A stretch of DNA of 64,000 nt. Source: Saccopteryx bilineata (Eukaryota > Chordata > Mammalia > Chiroptera > Emballonuridae). Under the pieces are notes generated by a model. The model was given only the letters and a program-made list of their open reading frames with translations, ran no database searches and was not told the origin of the DNA. This document shows, piece by piece, positions 50,117-61,429 of this stretch (its first letter is position 1; each line of letters opens with the position of its first letter). The position numbers and the translations under genes are program-made. The stretch lies in the NCBI RefSeq assembly GCF_036850765.1, contig NC_089491.1, positions 87,452,740 to 87,516,739 on the forward strand, read 5' to 3'.

Positions 50117-50545
50117 TTTTTCTTTTTTTTTTTTTGCATTTTTCTGAAGCTGGAAACAGGGAGAGACAGTCAGACAGACTCCCGCATGCGCCCGACCGGG
50201 ATCCACCCGGCACGCCCACCAGGGGCAACGCTCTGCCCACCAGGGGGCGATGCTCTGCCCATCCTGGGCGTCGCCATGTTGCGACCCTCCTGGGTGTCGC
50301 CATGTTGTGACCAGAGCCACTCTAGCGCCTGGGGCAGAGGCCACAGAGCCATCCCCAGCGCCCGGGCCATCTTTGCTCCAATGGAGCCTTGGCTGCGGGA
50401 GGGGAAGAGAGAGACAGAGAGGAAGGCGCGGCGGAGGGGTGGAGAAGCAAATGGGCGCTTCTCCTATGTGCCCTGGCCGGGAATCGAACCCGGGTCCTCC
50501 GCACACTAGGCCGACGCTCTACCGCTGAGCCAACCGGCCAGGGCC
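50117..50545 (-). mobile_element. Young SINE-C with 26-bp tandem duplication
   Basis: Reverse near-consensus copy: antisense B-box GGAATCGAACC and head end CCAACCGGCCAGGGCC. A 26-bp unit carrying GTCGCCATGTTG is duplicated in tandem (from 50263 and from 50289). The short flanking GTATATT fits a target duplication. Confidence 0.94.
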
Positions 50546-52289
50546 GTATATTATTTTCTGATTGCTCATAGTATTGTTGAAATTTTTCACCAGTGGTTTT
50601 TCAAATACTTTATGGAATTTGATGAAGAAGACTACTAATACTGTTATTATTCATGTCACCATTATTTCAGAATATACAAATGTGCAACCAAGACCATGTA
50701 AGTGTTATCAGTGAGATAACTAGTTACAGCAGCAGCAGATTCTTAAGGTGCTCTGCTATTTCTCACCTCACAGAAATTTCTCTGCCTTTTAAATTTAGAA
50801 TATTTTTTATTTATTATTATTATTATCTTGCCAATCAGAAGATTTTCAGACCACTTTATAATAAATTCAGGTTCTAATAATGGATCTCTACAAATGTTTA
50901 CTTTCCACTACCATCAGGCCAAGAAGACATTGGTTGTGTTTTCCTTTTCCCCTAGTAAGAAAGTTTGAGCTTAATGACTAACAAATTGCAGTTAAAATTT
51001 TCATCTCAGACTAATGCGTATTCTTCTTCTATTTTGTTTTACTTCTATTTGACTTTATTTGCAACTTCTCTGTTTAAGTATATTTTATGGTAAACTTTGA
51101 CAAAATCTTTTTGCAAGTAACTAGAATATATAAAATAAACTGCAGGACAATGTTGAGCTGTCTACCAGCAACCCCTTTAAAATAGTCCTCATGGTTTTAG
51201 TAGATGACAAATTGTATATAAAACTAAACTGTGTGATCTGATTTGTAAAAATTATTGTAATAGAACATGGTGTTCTAAAGAGGAGAAAAATAATTCCTCT
51301 GTATTCTGTACTTATTAGATATCACTGCACAATAGAAACATAAGGCAAGCTACATGTGTGCTTTTAAATTTTCTTGTAGCCACATTTAAAAAATAAAAGA
51401 TAGAGATAAAGTTAATTTTGTTAGTATTTTATGTGAAATATACAGTATATAATAAAAATGTCATAATTTCAACATGTAATTGATATAAAAATTATTAATG
51501 TAACATTTAAATATTTTTAAGTATTTTAAATCCAGCATTTATTGTGCTACTATAAGTAGCACAATTCAATTTAGACTATTCAGATGTTCAATAGTATTAT
51601 CTGTTTAGTGACTATCACATTGGCTAGTTTATTAGTCTATATCCATAAGTGAATACCAATTTAAGTCACAAGTACATTTAAAAGGGTCTGAGAGAAATGA
51701 AAATTCACATCACCATTATTTGGAACAAATGAGAAGTTTAAATGATATAAACAAAGGACAGACACATTTTTTTTACCTTGAACTTGATGTCAGTGATTCC
51801 ATTTTAAGTATTTCTATTCAAATAAACATGATTTTGTACAGTACTTTGCCTCCTGCTGCAAGTAAAAGCTGCTAAAAATTCCAAATTGCCACCTAAGCTT
51901 CCCTGCCTACACGATGATAATTAGTCCTATTTTTGAAGGACTACAAATTATTGCCAACCAATTAGATACATCTCTAGGAAAACTCTTCTCTTTCCATTCA
52001 AAATACATTTTTTGGGGAAAAAAAAAGAAAGTACAGTAATCTGTGTTCGTTCACTTTAGAAATCTTCACTTTAAAAAAAATCATAAATATTTATTACCTA
52101 TAACATTCTAGACATTTATCAGTGATACAAGATAAATAAGATACTATTCTTGCCTTAGAGAAACTTGAAGTCAAATGAAAAACCTGACATACCTTTACAT
52201 AATGTTATCCTTCAATAATATATGATCAGTTACTTCAGGGAAACCATCTGACTACTTCAGTAGGATATGATGGACATACAAAGAGCTGT
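50546..52289. other. A+T-rich non-coding stretch
   Basis: A TTA microsatellite lies at 50804-50826. 52085-52180 resembles an L2 end (AAATATTTATTACCTATAAC). No gene recognised. Confidence 0.45.
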
Positions 52290-53990
52290 ATACATATTTA
52301 ATGTAAACAACTTGATTCATTTGGAGATATGTATGTACCTGTGAAACTATCATCACAAGCTATGCCATAATCATATCCCTCACCTCCAAAAATTTCTTGC
52401 CAATCTTTATTTGTTTGTGTGTATGTGTGTGTGTCTTTGTGTGTGTGATAAGGACATTTAACATAAGCTCTGCTCTCTTAGCAAACTTTTAAGCATTGAG
52501 TACAGTATTGTTAACTATAGATACTATGCTGTATAAATCTCTAGGACTTATCCATCTTGTATAACTGAAACTTTGTTCTCTTTGACTAATATCTCTTCAT
52601 CCACCATTCGCCTGCTCCCAGACATCCTCTGGCAACTAGCATTCTACTCTCTGCTGTTATAAATTTGATTCTTTTAGATTCCTCATGTAAGTGGTCCAGG
52701 TAATATTTGCCTTTTTATGTCCAGCTTATTTCACTTAGTGTTATGTTCTCTGTATTTATCTATGTTGTCACAAATGGTAGGATATCCTTCCTTTTCAAGG
52801 CTGAATAATATTCTGCTACCTATATTTATATCCATATATATATATTTAGACATATATCTATGTTTATATCATCTATCTAATCACATTTTCTTTATTCATT
52901 CAGTTGTCAGTGGAAATTTAGGTTGCTTCCATGGTTTTGCTATTGGGAATTACGTAGTGATAAACAGAAATATTCAGGTATATATTTGGTACCATTATTT
53001 CAATACCTTTGGATATATACTCAAAGTAGGATTGCTGAATCATATGATAACTCTGCTTTTAATTTTTTGAGGAACCTCAGTACTGTTTTCTGTAGTGGCT
53101 GCACCAATTTATACTCCCACCACGAATGTACAAATTTCCTTTTTCTGCACCTCCTCATCAACTCTTTATATATATAAAAATATATTACTTATATATATAT
53201 TTATATATTTATATATATATATATATATATATTTAAGTAATAGCCATCCTAACATGCATGAAGTAATATCTCATTGTGGTTTTGATTTCCATTTTCCAGA
53301 TGATTAGTAATGGTTGGGCATGTTTTTATACACCTATTGGCCATAAGTATGTCTTATTTGAAGGACTAATATCTATTCAACTCCTTATCCATTTTTAAAT
53401 TAGGTTATTTTATTTATTTTTGCTATTGAGTTGTAAGTGTTCTTATATATTTTTGGGGTAGTAGCCCTTTGTCAGATAAACAGGGTGGAGCAAAATTAGG
53501 TTTACAATTTTGAGTATGTGAAACACAGAGATTATTCTTACATTATTATATATTTATTATTATATTATTTTCCATATGAACAACTATAAACCTACTTTTG
53601 TCCCATCCTGTATTTTTCAAATATTTTCTTCCATTCTGTAGTTTGTCCTTTCATTTTGCTGACAGTTTCCTTCACTGTGCCAAAGCTTTTTAGTTTGATG
53701 TAGTCTTACTTGAATATTTTTGTTTTGTTTTCTGTGTTTTGGAATCATAGCCAAGATATTATTTCCAAAGGCAATGTCAAGAATAATTTTTTTCTACATT
53801 TTCTTCTAGGAGTTTTATGATTTCAATCTTGTATTTAAATCTTTAAACTATTTTGAGTTAATTTTCTGTATGGTGTAAGGGTCCAATTTCATTCTTTTCC
53901 ACATGGCTGTCCAGCTTTCCCAGCACCACTTATTGAAGACATTACCTTTTACACATTGTGTGGAATATTCATTTTTAAATTGTCTCTAAA
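52290..53990 (-). mobile_element. Old 5'-truncated L1
   Basis: Antisense L1 3' UTR and ORF2 end. Landmarks are ATTTAGGTTGCTTCCATGGT, TGAGGAACCTCAGTACTGTT, CATCCTAACATGCATGAAGT, TTTTAGTTTGATGTAGTCTT and CTTTCCCAGCACCACTTATT. The last marks the 5' truncation side near 53970. A TA-rich run lies at 53168-53232. A mariner-type MITE interrupts it at 53481-53610. Confidence 0.75.
53481..53610. mobile_element. Mariner-type MITE
   Basis: 130 bp with long inverted ends. The left is CAGGGTGGAGCAAAATTAGG; the right in reverse is CAGGATGGGACAAAAGTAGG. Pairing continues into TTTACA/TTTATA. A TA follows at 53611-53612, whereas the left side reads AA, so the TA target duplication has one change. L1 sequence resumes on both sides. 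Confidence 0.82.
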
Positions 53991-55014
53991 ACTAAATGAG
54001 TTGATGAGAAGTTATACAGATTAGGAGAATTGAATGGGCAAAGAGAACTTTGTGCACATAAATTAAAACAGCTCAGTAACAATGACTCACCACCACCTCC
54101 ATACTACTTATTTATTACCCATCTCACTATCAGTAAAATAATGGGTTATTTTTAAATTTCCCACCTCTTCTCATATATGTTCATTGAGACCTTATTTTCA
54201 TAATGCCGAAATACAAACTATTAGGGTAAATTATGTTGTTTCTTTCCCTGCTTAAGGTAACAGGAGAAAGATATTAATGCTCAAAAATTATGTGTAAAAT
54301 GGCTTTATGCTTTGTCAATATCCATGTAGACCAACAGAGCAAATAATCCTCATCATGAAGGACTTTACTTTCAAGTGGCATAACAAGTGATAAGAAAAAT
54401 ATTTCATACGAACACTGCAGGATAGAAGCATTAAGATTTGCAGGGCTGATGAAGTTAGAAGTAATTGGATTTAACTATCTTTGGTAAATGTCGGATACCT
54501 AAAATGAAAGTGTATGTTAACAAATTGTATAGCATGTAACATTCAGGGTATTATTTTAATCCCCTATGACAAATACTTTAGATTAATTGCTTTGATCACT
54601 TTTGAGACAGAAACAGTATTTTTAAAGCAATATGATAAGGTTTATTCCTTGTATCATTTAAAATAAAATTTTAATGCAATTTATTTTAAATATTGTTGCC
54701 ATTAGATCTAGCAAATCTTTTTCATTTGTACGGGGTTTTAGATTTTGAATGCACTTTCATGTAAAATTATCTCATTTGATTTTTCATCAATTCTATGAGT
54801 TGATATTACTATTCTCTAAGTAAAGATAGAGTCTCATTGATTGTTTTGACTACAGGTTAAAGAAGGAAAATCCTAAGAGATTGCCATAAAAATCCAATCT
54901 TCCTCTCTTGTATAAATGTACCCTCACTTCATCTTTTTCCTTTATCAGCATCTTGGAACTAAAGATACAGTTTGCCATCACTACACAAAGGACTCAGGAA
55001 CTCTTTCTCATCAG
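53991..55014. other. A+T-rich non-coding stretch
   Basis: No feature supported. Confidence 0.5.
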
Positions 55015-55025
55015 CTTCACAATCT

Positions 55026-55411
55026 TTTTTTTTTTTTAATTCAGTGAGAGGAGGGGGAGCAGAGAGACAGACTCCTGAATGTGCCCCGTCTGGAATCCAC
55101 TTGGCAAGCCCATTAGAGGGCGATACTCTGTCCATCTGGGGCATTGTTCCATTGCTCAGCAGCCTTGCTCTTCTTAGGTCCTGAGGCAAAGGCCATGGAG
55201 CCATCTTCAGCATCTGTGGCCAACTTGCTTTAATCAAGCCATGGCTGCAGGAGGGGAAGAGAGGGAGAAAGAGAGAGAGAGAGAGAAGCGAGAGGGGGAG
55301 GGTGGAGAATCAGATGGGCACTTCTCCTGTGTGCCCGGACCAGGAATTGAACCTGGGACATGCACATGCCGAGCCGATGCTCTACCACTGAGCCAACCAG
55401 CCAGGACCAAC
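55026..55411 (-). mobile_element. SINE-C, older
   Basis: Reverse copy with T-run tail, GAATTGAACCTGGGA and head end CCAACCAGCCAGGACC. The target duplication CTTCACAATCT lies at 55015-55025 and 55412-55422. Confidence 0.9.
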
Positions 55412-55422
55412 CTTCACAATCT

Positions 55423-56150
55423 GATGTTAAACAAAGAGAAGGAATTGCTTTCTGTGCCTTTTTTTATTAATAATTTGTATTTCCTCAATACTAATTCTGG
55501 CAACAACACCCCACTTTGTCCCACTCTTCCACACTACACACATACTGCCAAGTATGCAAAATTATGAAATTTCTAACTTTATGCATGCATGATTTATATT
55601 CATTTTATTTATTCTACAGTATTAGTTCAAGATATACCTCAAATAGAAATCATCAGAATTGACTTACCAGTAAGATGACTTAGTGAAATCTTACCTGAAA
55701 AATAAAGTTATCTTGTGTATCTTTATATTTCAGAGTTGTCTCTAGCATAAGTTCCTCCTCATATCCAATATGATTTGTATACTTATAATGTTGTTTCTGG
55801 ATATTAGACTCACCTGGGCTTCAAAACCATTCAGTCATCTTTTTTGTTTATCCCCTAATTGACTGTAGTTTAAGTATCTTTCAACAATGTTTACAACTGT
55901 ACTTTTAAGACAGAAAATGAATAGAAAATTCAACAGATGATTTTATTGCTTCACTGAAAAGGCATGACCACATCTATTTCTCTTCACCCTTGTACTTAAT
56001 AATATCAACTACCCTTTCTCCTTATCTCTTCTTTAAGGTATTTTTCAATTTTTTACCAAATTGTTCTAACCATCTGTGCATTTGAGTTAACCCATCCCCA
56101 ATAACGTGTTAACTCAATTACATCTTCTTCCATTGGATTGTTCATTTCAC
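55423..56150. other. A+T-rich non-coding stretch
   Basis: No feature supported. Confidence 0.5.
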
Positions 56151-56151
56151 T

Positions 56152-56529
56152 ATTTTTTTTCTTTTTTCTTTTTTTTTTTTTTTTTTTGGAAGGAGGGGAG
56201 ATACTGAGACAGACTCCCACATGCACTTCAATCAGGATCTACCCAGCAACCCATCTGGAACCAATGCTCTGTCCATATGGGGCCATGCTCACAACCCACA
56301 TATTTTCAGTGCCTGAGTCCAAAGCTCAAACCAACAAAATTATTCTCAGCCCAGGGCTGATGCTGGAACCAATCAAGCCACTGGCTATGGGAGGGGAAGA
56401 GTCAGAGAAGGGGGAGAAAAAAGGAGAGAAAAGCAGATGGTTACTTCTCGTGTGCCCTGACCAGGAATCAAACCCAGGACATTCATACACTGGGTGACAC
56501 TCTATCCACTGAGCTAACCAGCCAGTGCC
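56152..56529 (-). mobile_element. SINE-C, diverged
   Basis: Reverse copy: T-rich tail, CACATGCACTTCAATCAGGA, GTGCCCTGACCAGGAATCAA and head end GCTAACCAGCCAGTGCC. Weak flanking duplication CATTTCACTA and CATCTCACTT. Confidence 0.85.
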
Positions 56530-56744
56530 TCATCTCACTTTCTATTGGATTATTCTCATATCCTTAAACCAGGTAAATCCATTTTATACACACAATAAAA
56601 ATAATAATACCTTCAGCAATTTTTCCAATTCAGCTCATCTCTTCAATTCCTGATAACTCAACAATTTATGATCTAACAGCTTGCTTTTTACCATTTATAT
56701 TTATTTTACTTCTCTAAATATACTCCTGCAAACATTTCTTCCCA

Positions 56745-57200
56745 TATCAGTCATCTACTTATTTGTAATAAACTACCTCAAAAACTAATGACTTGAAATT
56801 AATTGTTGAGCACAAGTTTACCTGTAAATAGTACTGGTAATCTGGGTCTGGCTGAGTTGATCTGTAAAGCATTTGCTCTTTCTATGTGAACAGGTGACTT
56901 GTTTGAGAGTTAGCTGGTTGAGGATAGTTAACTAATAGTTGGCTGATGTAACAAGAGTAATCAGTTTATACTTATTTCATCCAGCATACTATCCTAAGCT
57001 TATTTTAATGGTGACAGCAGGGTTCCAAGGAAGAGTAGAAGTAGGCATGGACTCTGAACCTTATACACACAGCTGGCACAGTCACTTCTGTTGCATTCCA
57101 TTGAGCAAAGCAAGTAACAGCAAGGAATAGGGAAACAGACTACATCTGTTTACAAAGATATATTTACAAAGGCTGTGGACACAGGGATGGAAGGAGAACT
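56745..57200 (-). repeat. Possible old LTR-like repeat
   Basis: GTAATAAACTACCTCAAAAA, GGGTCTGGCTGAGTTGATCT, then GGCTGTGGACACAGGGATGG resembles a widespread eutherian repeat in reverse. I cannot name it firmly. Confidence 0.35.
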
Positions 57201-57659
57201 GAACGATTTTAATTTGGACTGTACCATATTTTGCTTAACATCTTATAGTACTAAACAGTTCATTCTTTCATCAAATCTATCTTCTCTAGGTCTTCAGGAA
57301 TTTCAAGTCTTCTAGATTTCCCCTTATATTTCTAGCCTAATTATTTCAATCTCCATAGTTAGCTTTTGTCAGTTCTTTGAATATATGCATTTCTAAATTC
57401 ATTCTTTGGTCTTTTTCCCTAAGAACTGTATGTGTTTCTCTCATGATTGTGTCATATTTATCTACTGCCTTATCATAAGCTCCGCTCTCAGAAGAAACTA
57501 ATTAAGAAACATAATCGTCTCCAACAGTGTTGCTTGTGTTCAAGTCCTAATTCCTCTTAACTGAACCACTGTTCTAATTTCTATTTTGATAATCTCTCCT
57601 CCAGTTTTACCTTTCTTCTAATTACCTGGTGCCTGTGTAGTCTTTTCCAAAACCATATC

Positions 57660-58140
57660 TTATTATGACATGAGCTACTCTACAATTCTGTATCAGTCAG
57701 CTGCTCAGAGTTTTGACTTTTCTCCATTAAAATATTAAATTCTCAGTTTGGAATTTAAGGCCTTCCACTATTTGACCCCAGTCTATGGGGGTAACATACA
57801 ATCCTATATACCTTTCATTTCAGTCATACTAATATCTTTATTCTTAGAACATTTCCTTTGAATCCCTATTTCTATCCCTTTGCTGGTTTTCTGGCTCTTG
57901 AATAATCACCCCACAAGATACATCTCTTAAATACTTTACCTGTCTTTTAAAAATCTGCCCAAATACAATTTCATGTGAATCCTATTCTTCCTAATTTGGG
58001 GAGTTAATACTTTCTATTAACTAATTTGGAAAGTTAATATTTATTTCTGATTCCCTATCTGACATTATATGTCTACATCTTTGTATTGGATGTTAAACAC
58101 TTCAAGGAAAGAAATGATTTATAAATTGTGTTACCAATGA
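57660..58140 (+). mobile_element. Decayed L2
   Basis: TTTAAGGCCTTCCACTATTT and TATCTGACATTATATGTCTA with GGATGTTAAACACTTCAAGG follow L2 order in sense. It may begin as early as 57400. Confidence 0.5.
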
Positions 58141-58439
58141 TCAGAGATTCTGTGCATAAGTGATATTAAAATAATAATTCTGTGTTGAGTGGTATTGAGT
58201 CACTTAAGATATCAATTTTTAAAAAACCTATAAGAACTTATATATATTTTTATTCTAATTGTCAAAAATTAATTTGCAAATTTACATTTTGAGAGTTAAA
58301 TCAAAAAAAGTCAAAATGTATTAACTGAAGAAGGTAAAATTTTGAAATGTATTCTTTAACTCAAAGGACTCTTTTAAATGCATTAAATTAAACATAATAT
58401 AAATTAAAGCATATCAGTCAATATCAATACCGGTAGTCA

Positions 58440-58905
58440 CTGTTTATATTTGAATCAATCTGATTGCCCACAGGAAATAGATGGTATGCTGAAGGTGGGT
58501 AAATTCAAAAAAGTTTAATACAGGGCTATTTACAGCAAGTTAAGTATGGGTTAGCAAAACAGGAAATAGAGCAGCACCTTGAAACTAGTAATACCTACCA
58601 TTGAAAACTTCCAATCCCTTGTCCAGAAGTGGTGAGAGGCTAAAATCTTTACCAGAACTTGGAGACAGAGGGCTTGGTAGAGAAGGCAAACTTATAGAAT
58701 TTGTGACTTTGGTAGAAAGATGTAACCAACCTGTAGCAAACCCAGACCTAACACTACTTCCTCTTTCCGATTTCTGCTAGTATTTCTCAGTGACCAAATC
58801 CAACCAGAAGCCAACCTTGCCCTGTAACCCAGGGAAAGTTGGTAATGTGGTAAATAGAAAGTAGGGTAGAAAAGGATGAAAAGTGGATTTAGCAATGTTT
58901 ATATC
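58440..58905 (+). repeat. Old interspersed repeat, unnamed
   Basis: GAGCAGCACCTTGAAACTAG, GGTGAGAGGCTAAAATCTTT and CCAACCAGAAGCCAACCTTG match a eutherian repeat I have seen but cannot name. No open frame is conserved. Confidence 0.35.
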
Positions 58906-59599
58906 TGGAAATTATATTTGGACATTTTGTTTTTATTTGACTTTTTCTTTTTGCTGCTGAATCTGTTTCAAAACAATAATTCATATTAACTTATTTCATC
59001 AAAAATGTATTGTTTAGTAAAAATATGAAAATTTATTTTGAGTTAAATGGAGTCTCTGGATCCAATTATTTTACATTTTTGTGAAGAAACTGAACATCTA
59101 CATCAATAATATGAAAAAAAATTGTAGGGAGAGTGGATTTAGAAACCTTTTGATTATAGCTTTCTGCTTGAGTACATAATCACCTTCACAGTCAGCTATT
59201 TTCATGTCTTAGAATTATTAGTAAACTGATGTGCCTTATTAAAAGCACAAATGTGTTTTTATTCTTATCAGAAAATGTTGGAAGCACATAGATTCAGTAA
59301 TCCAACCTTTGGGACTTGAAGGTTAATTTGGGAGACTTCTTATATTTGATAGATACAGATCTGCCTCAAGTTCTCACTTGAAATTTTAAAAGGTCAAGTA
59401 AAGAGATACAAACAAAAAAGTTATGATAAATTAATCCTGAACCTCCAGAAGTAGTTAATGAGACAAAACAGAATTTTAAAATCTGAAATAATTATAATGA
59501 CTAAATTTCTTTTGTTTCAAAAGGGACATGAAAAATGACCTTTCTAAAATAATAATTTTCTAACTTTGGTATTGCAATTGATTTACATTTTTGTGTATT
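58906..59599. other. A+T-rich non-coding stretch
   Basis: No feature supported. Confidence 0.5.
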
Positions 59600-59690
59600 T
59601 ATTTATTTATAATTTATTTATTGCTTTTAGAGAAAGGAAGGGAGAGAGAGAGACAGAAACAGAAACATCGATTTGTTACTCTATGTTCAG
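59600..59690 (-). mobile_element. Ves SINE fragment
   Basis: TTTATTTATTGCTTTTAGAG, GGAGAGAGAGAGACAG and AACATCGATTTGTTACTC resemble the antisense tail half of a classic bat Ves SINE. The head is missing. Confidence 0.45.
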
Positions 59691-59717
59691 ATAAAACATC
59701 CACTTTAAATCTCATAA

Positions 59718-60078
59718 TAGGCCTTGGCTAGTTGGCTTAGTGGTGGAGTGTTGGCCTGGCATGTGGAATTCTGGGTTCAATTCCCAGTCGGGGCACACAG
59801 GAGAAGCAACCATCTACTTCTCTACCCCTCCCCCTCTTCCTTCTTTCTATCTCTCTCTTCCCCTCCTGCAGCCATAGCTTGGTTGAAGCAAGTTGGCCCA
59901 GGCATGAATGATGGCTTCATGGCCTCGCCTCAGGCACTAAAATAGCTCAGTTGCCAAGCAATGGAGCAACAGCTTCAGATGTGCAGAGCATCACCCCATA
60001 GGGGGCTTCTTGGGTGAATCCTGGTTGGGGCACACGGAGCAGTCTGTCTCTGCCTCCCCACTTCTCACTTAAGAAAAA
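59718..60078 (+). mobile_element. SINE-C, older subtype
   Basis: Head GGCCTTGGCTAGTTGGCTTA, B-box GGTTCAATTCC. The perfect 11-bp duplication AAATCTCATAA lies at 59707-59717 and 60079-60089. Confidence 0.92.
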
Positions 60079-60348
60079 AAATCTCATAACAAACCTCATT
60101 ATAATACATATTTGGATACATTCTATTACCTAATTTTTAAATTTGAATAATTGTATATTAAAGTGATTAAATAATATTCTTAAGTTCCAAAACTAATAAA
60201 TAATAAATTCTGTAACCAAGCTGTCTGACTCCCAGTATAGTATTCTCTATCAGGATCTATAAAACATTTCCATGTATATAAAATTGTATATCATTTACTC
60301 TATTAAGAAAATTATATAATACACATAAAAAGAATAAATTTTGAGAGA

Positions 60349-60356
60349 TGACGTCA
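60349..60356 (+). promoter_or_regulatory. CRE palindrome at L1 5' end
   Basis: TGACGTCA, the perfect full cAMP-response element bound by CREB/ATF proteins, lies 7 bp inside the inferred L1 start. Its role as promoter element is inferred from position. Confidence 0.65.
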
Positions 60357-60361
60357 GAGTA

Positions 60362-60368
60362 ATGGCGG
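60362..60368 (+). promoter_or_regulatory. YY1-like core at L1 5' end
   Basis: ATGGCGG lies about 20 bp from the L1 start. In human L1 a YY1 site near the 5' end fixes the transcription start; the same role is inferred here. Confidence 0.6.
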
Positions 60369-60498
60369 AGTAGGAAGCGATACCGATAAGTCTCCCCCAA
60401 AACTCAACAAGATCTTCAACCAGAAACAGAAAAACCTATACTTGGAGCTTCCAGATTCTTCGCAATACACCCAAAGGTATGATTGAGTGAAAAATTGG

Positions 60499-60774
60499 CT
60501 AAATATATAACCAAACCCCGAAGGAAATAGGGAGTAAAAAATGCTCCGCCTTCCTCACTAACCTAAACAGGGCGGCTTTCTCTGGTAACTGTGAATATAG
60601 AAACTGAGGCGGGCAAAGGGGGTGAATAGATCCAGGCCGCCGCAGCAAAAACGGCCGAACCAGGCTGTGGCCCAGAGATCCAAGCCGAGGAAAATCTGAT
60701 CCTGTGGCAACCCGGGCAATACAAGCTAACACTCGCGCCAAACCCAAACAAAGAAAGACAAGCGGAGCGGCCAT
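60499..60774 (-). CDS. Antisense open frame in L1 5' UTR (ORF0-like position)
   Basis: A 91-codon frame opposite to L1, starting at an ATG at 60774-60772 in a strong Kozak setting (A at -3, G at +4). The frame stays open 75 codons further upstream without an ATG. The N-terminus, MAAPLVFLCLGLARVLACIA, is hydrophobic and could act as a signal or membrane segment. The rest is basic and leucine-rich with no domain I recognise. Its position recalls primate L1 ORF0, an antisense frame in the L1 5' UTR, but I see no sequence relation. It could be chance in GC-rich DNA; no evidence of expression can be read. Confidence 0.3.
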   Translation of the reverse strand: MAAPLVFLCLGLARVLACIARVATGSDFPRLGSLGHSLVRPFLLRRPGSIHPLCPPQFLYSQLPEKAALFRLVRKAEHFLLPISFGVWLYI

Positions 60775-60777
60775 TTT
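60768..60777 (-). promoter_or_regulatory. YY1-type motif overlapping the antisense ATG
   Basis: CGGCCATTTT fits the YY1 consensus on the minus strand and contains the start codon of the antisense frame. Confidence 0.45.
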
Positions 60778-60783
60778 ACCCGG

Positions 60784-61400
60784 TCTCCTGGTCGGTGCGC
60801 AGTTAGTGGAAGAGAGATTTCTTCCTAAGCCGCGGAAGTGGGTGCCCGTGTTGCCCCACGGAGAGGCAGGGTCAGAGGCCGTTCTGTGGGCTGAGGGCAG
60901 AGTCTCTGGGCAGCCCCAGCGCCCTGGGAAATCCACGCACGGGAGGGAGTGAGAACTAATCCCAACGGTGGAGATTTTCTGTGCTGGAGGCTGTTTCACT
61001 CAGAGGGAACCGCGGCTGGCCTCATATCCTGGTTTGCGCGCGCAGATAAGGAGTGAGCGATTCCTCCGAGTGCCTCGGCAGTGCGCGCCCGTGTTATCGC
61101 ACAGAGGGGCAGAGTCAGGGGCCTTTGTGTGGGCCAAAGCGGAATCTCGGGCCGCCCCAGCGCCTTGCAAAAGCCGCACACGGGGACGGAGCGAGACTCA
61201 ATTCCAACGCTGCAACTTTTCCCTGCGGTTGGGGGTTTCACTCAGAGCGTGAGACTGCTGGCCGGATATCCTGGTCTGCGCGCGCAGATAGTGAATGAGA
61301 GTTTCCTCCAAGCGCCCCCCGGAAGTGGGCGCCCGCTTGTGTTACCGGATAGAGTGGCAGAGCCAGAGGTCTTCGAGTGGGCGGAAAGCCCGCCTGATTA
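60784..61400 (+). repeat. Tandem 242-bp monomers in L1 5' UTR
   Basis: Unit 1 starts at 60784 (TCTCCTGGTCGGTGCGCAG), unit 2 at 61025 (TATCCTGGTTTGCGCGCGCA) and unit 3 at 61267 (TATCCTGGTCTGCGCGCGCA). The spacing is 241 and 242 bp. Shared landmarks follow in each: CCCGTGTT, GAGGCAG or GGGGCAG, GCCCCAGCGCC (units 1 and 2) and TTTCACTCAGAG (units 1 and 2). Unit 3 is cut short after about 135 bp. The array is about 2.6 units and rich in CpG. In mouse L1, tandem 5' monomers form the promoter; the same use is inferred. Confidence 0.85.
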
Positions 61401-61429
61401 TGCTAGCAGCTCTGACTGACTGAGCCTTA

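Noticed and set aside
60968..61419. Sense open frames across the L1 monomers
   Set aside because: They are short, shift between units and have no recognisable domain; probably chance in CpG-rich repeats.
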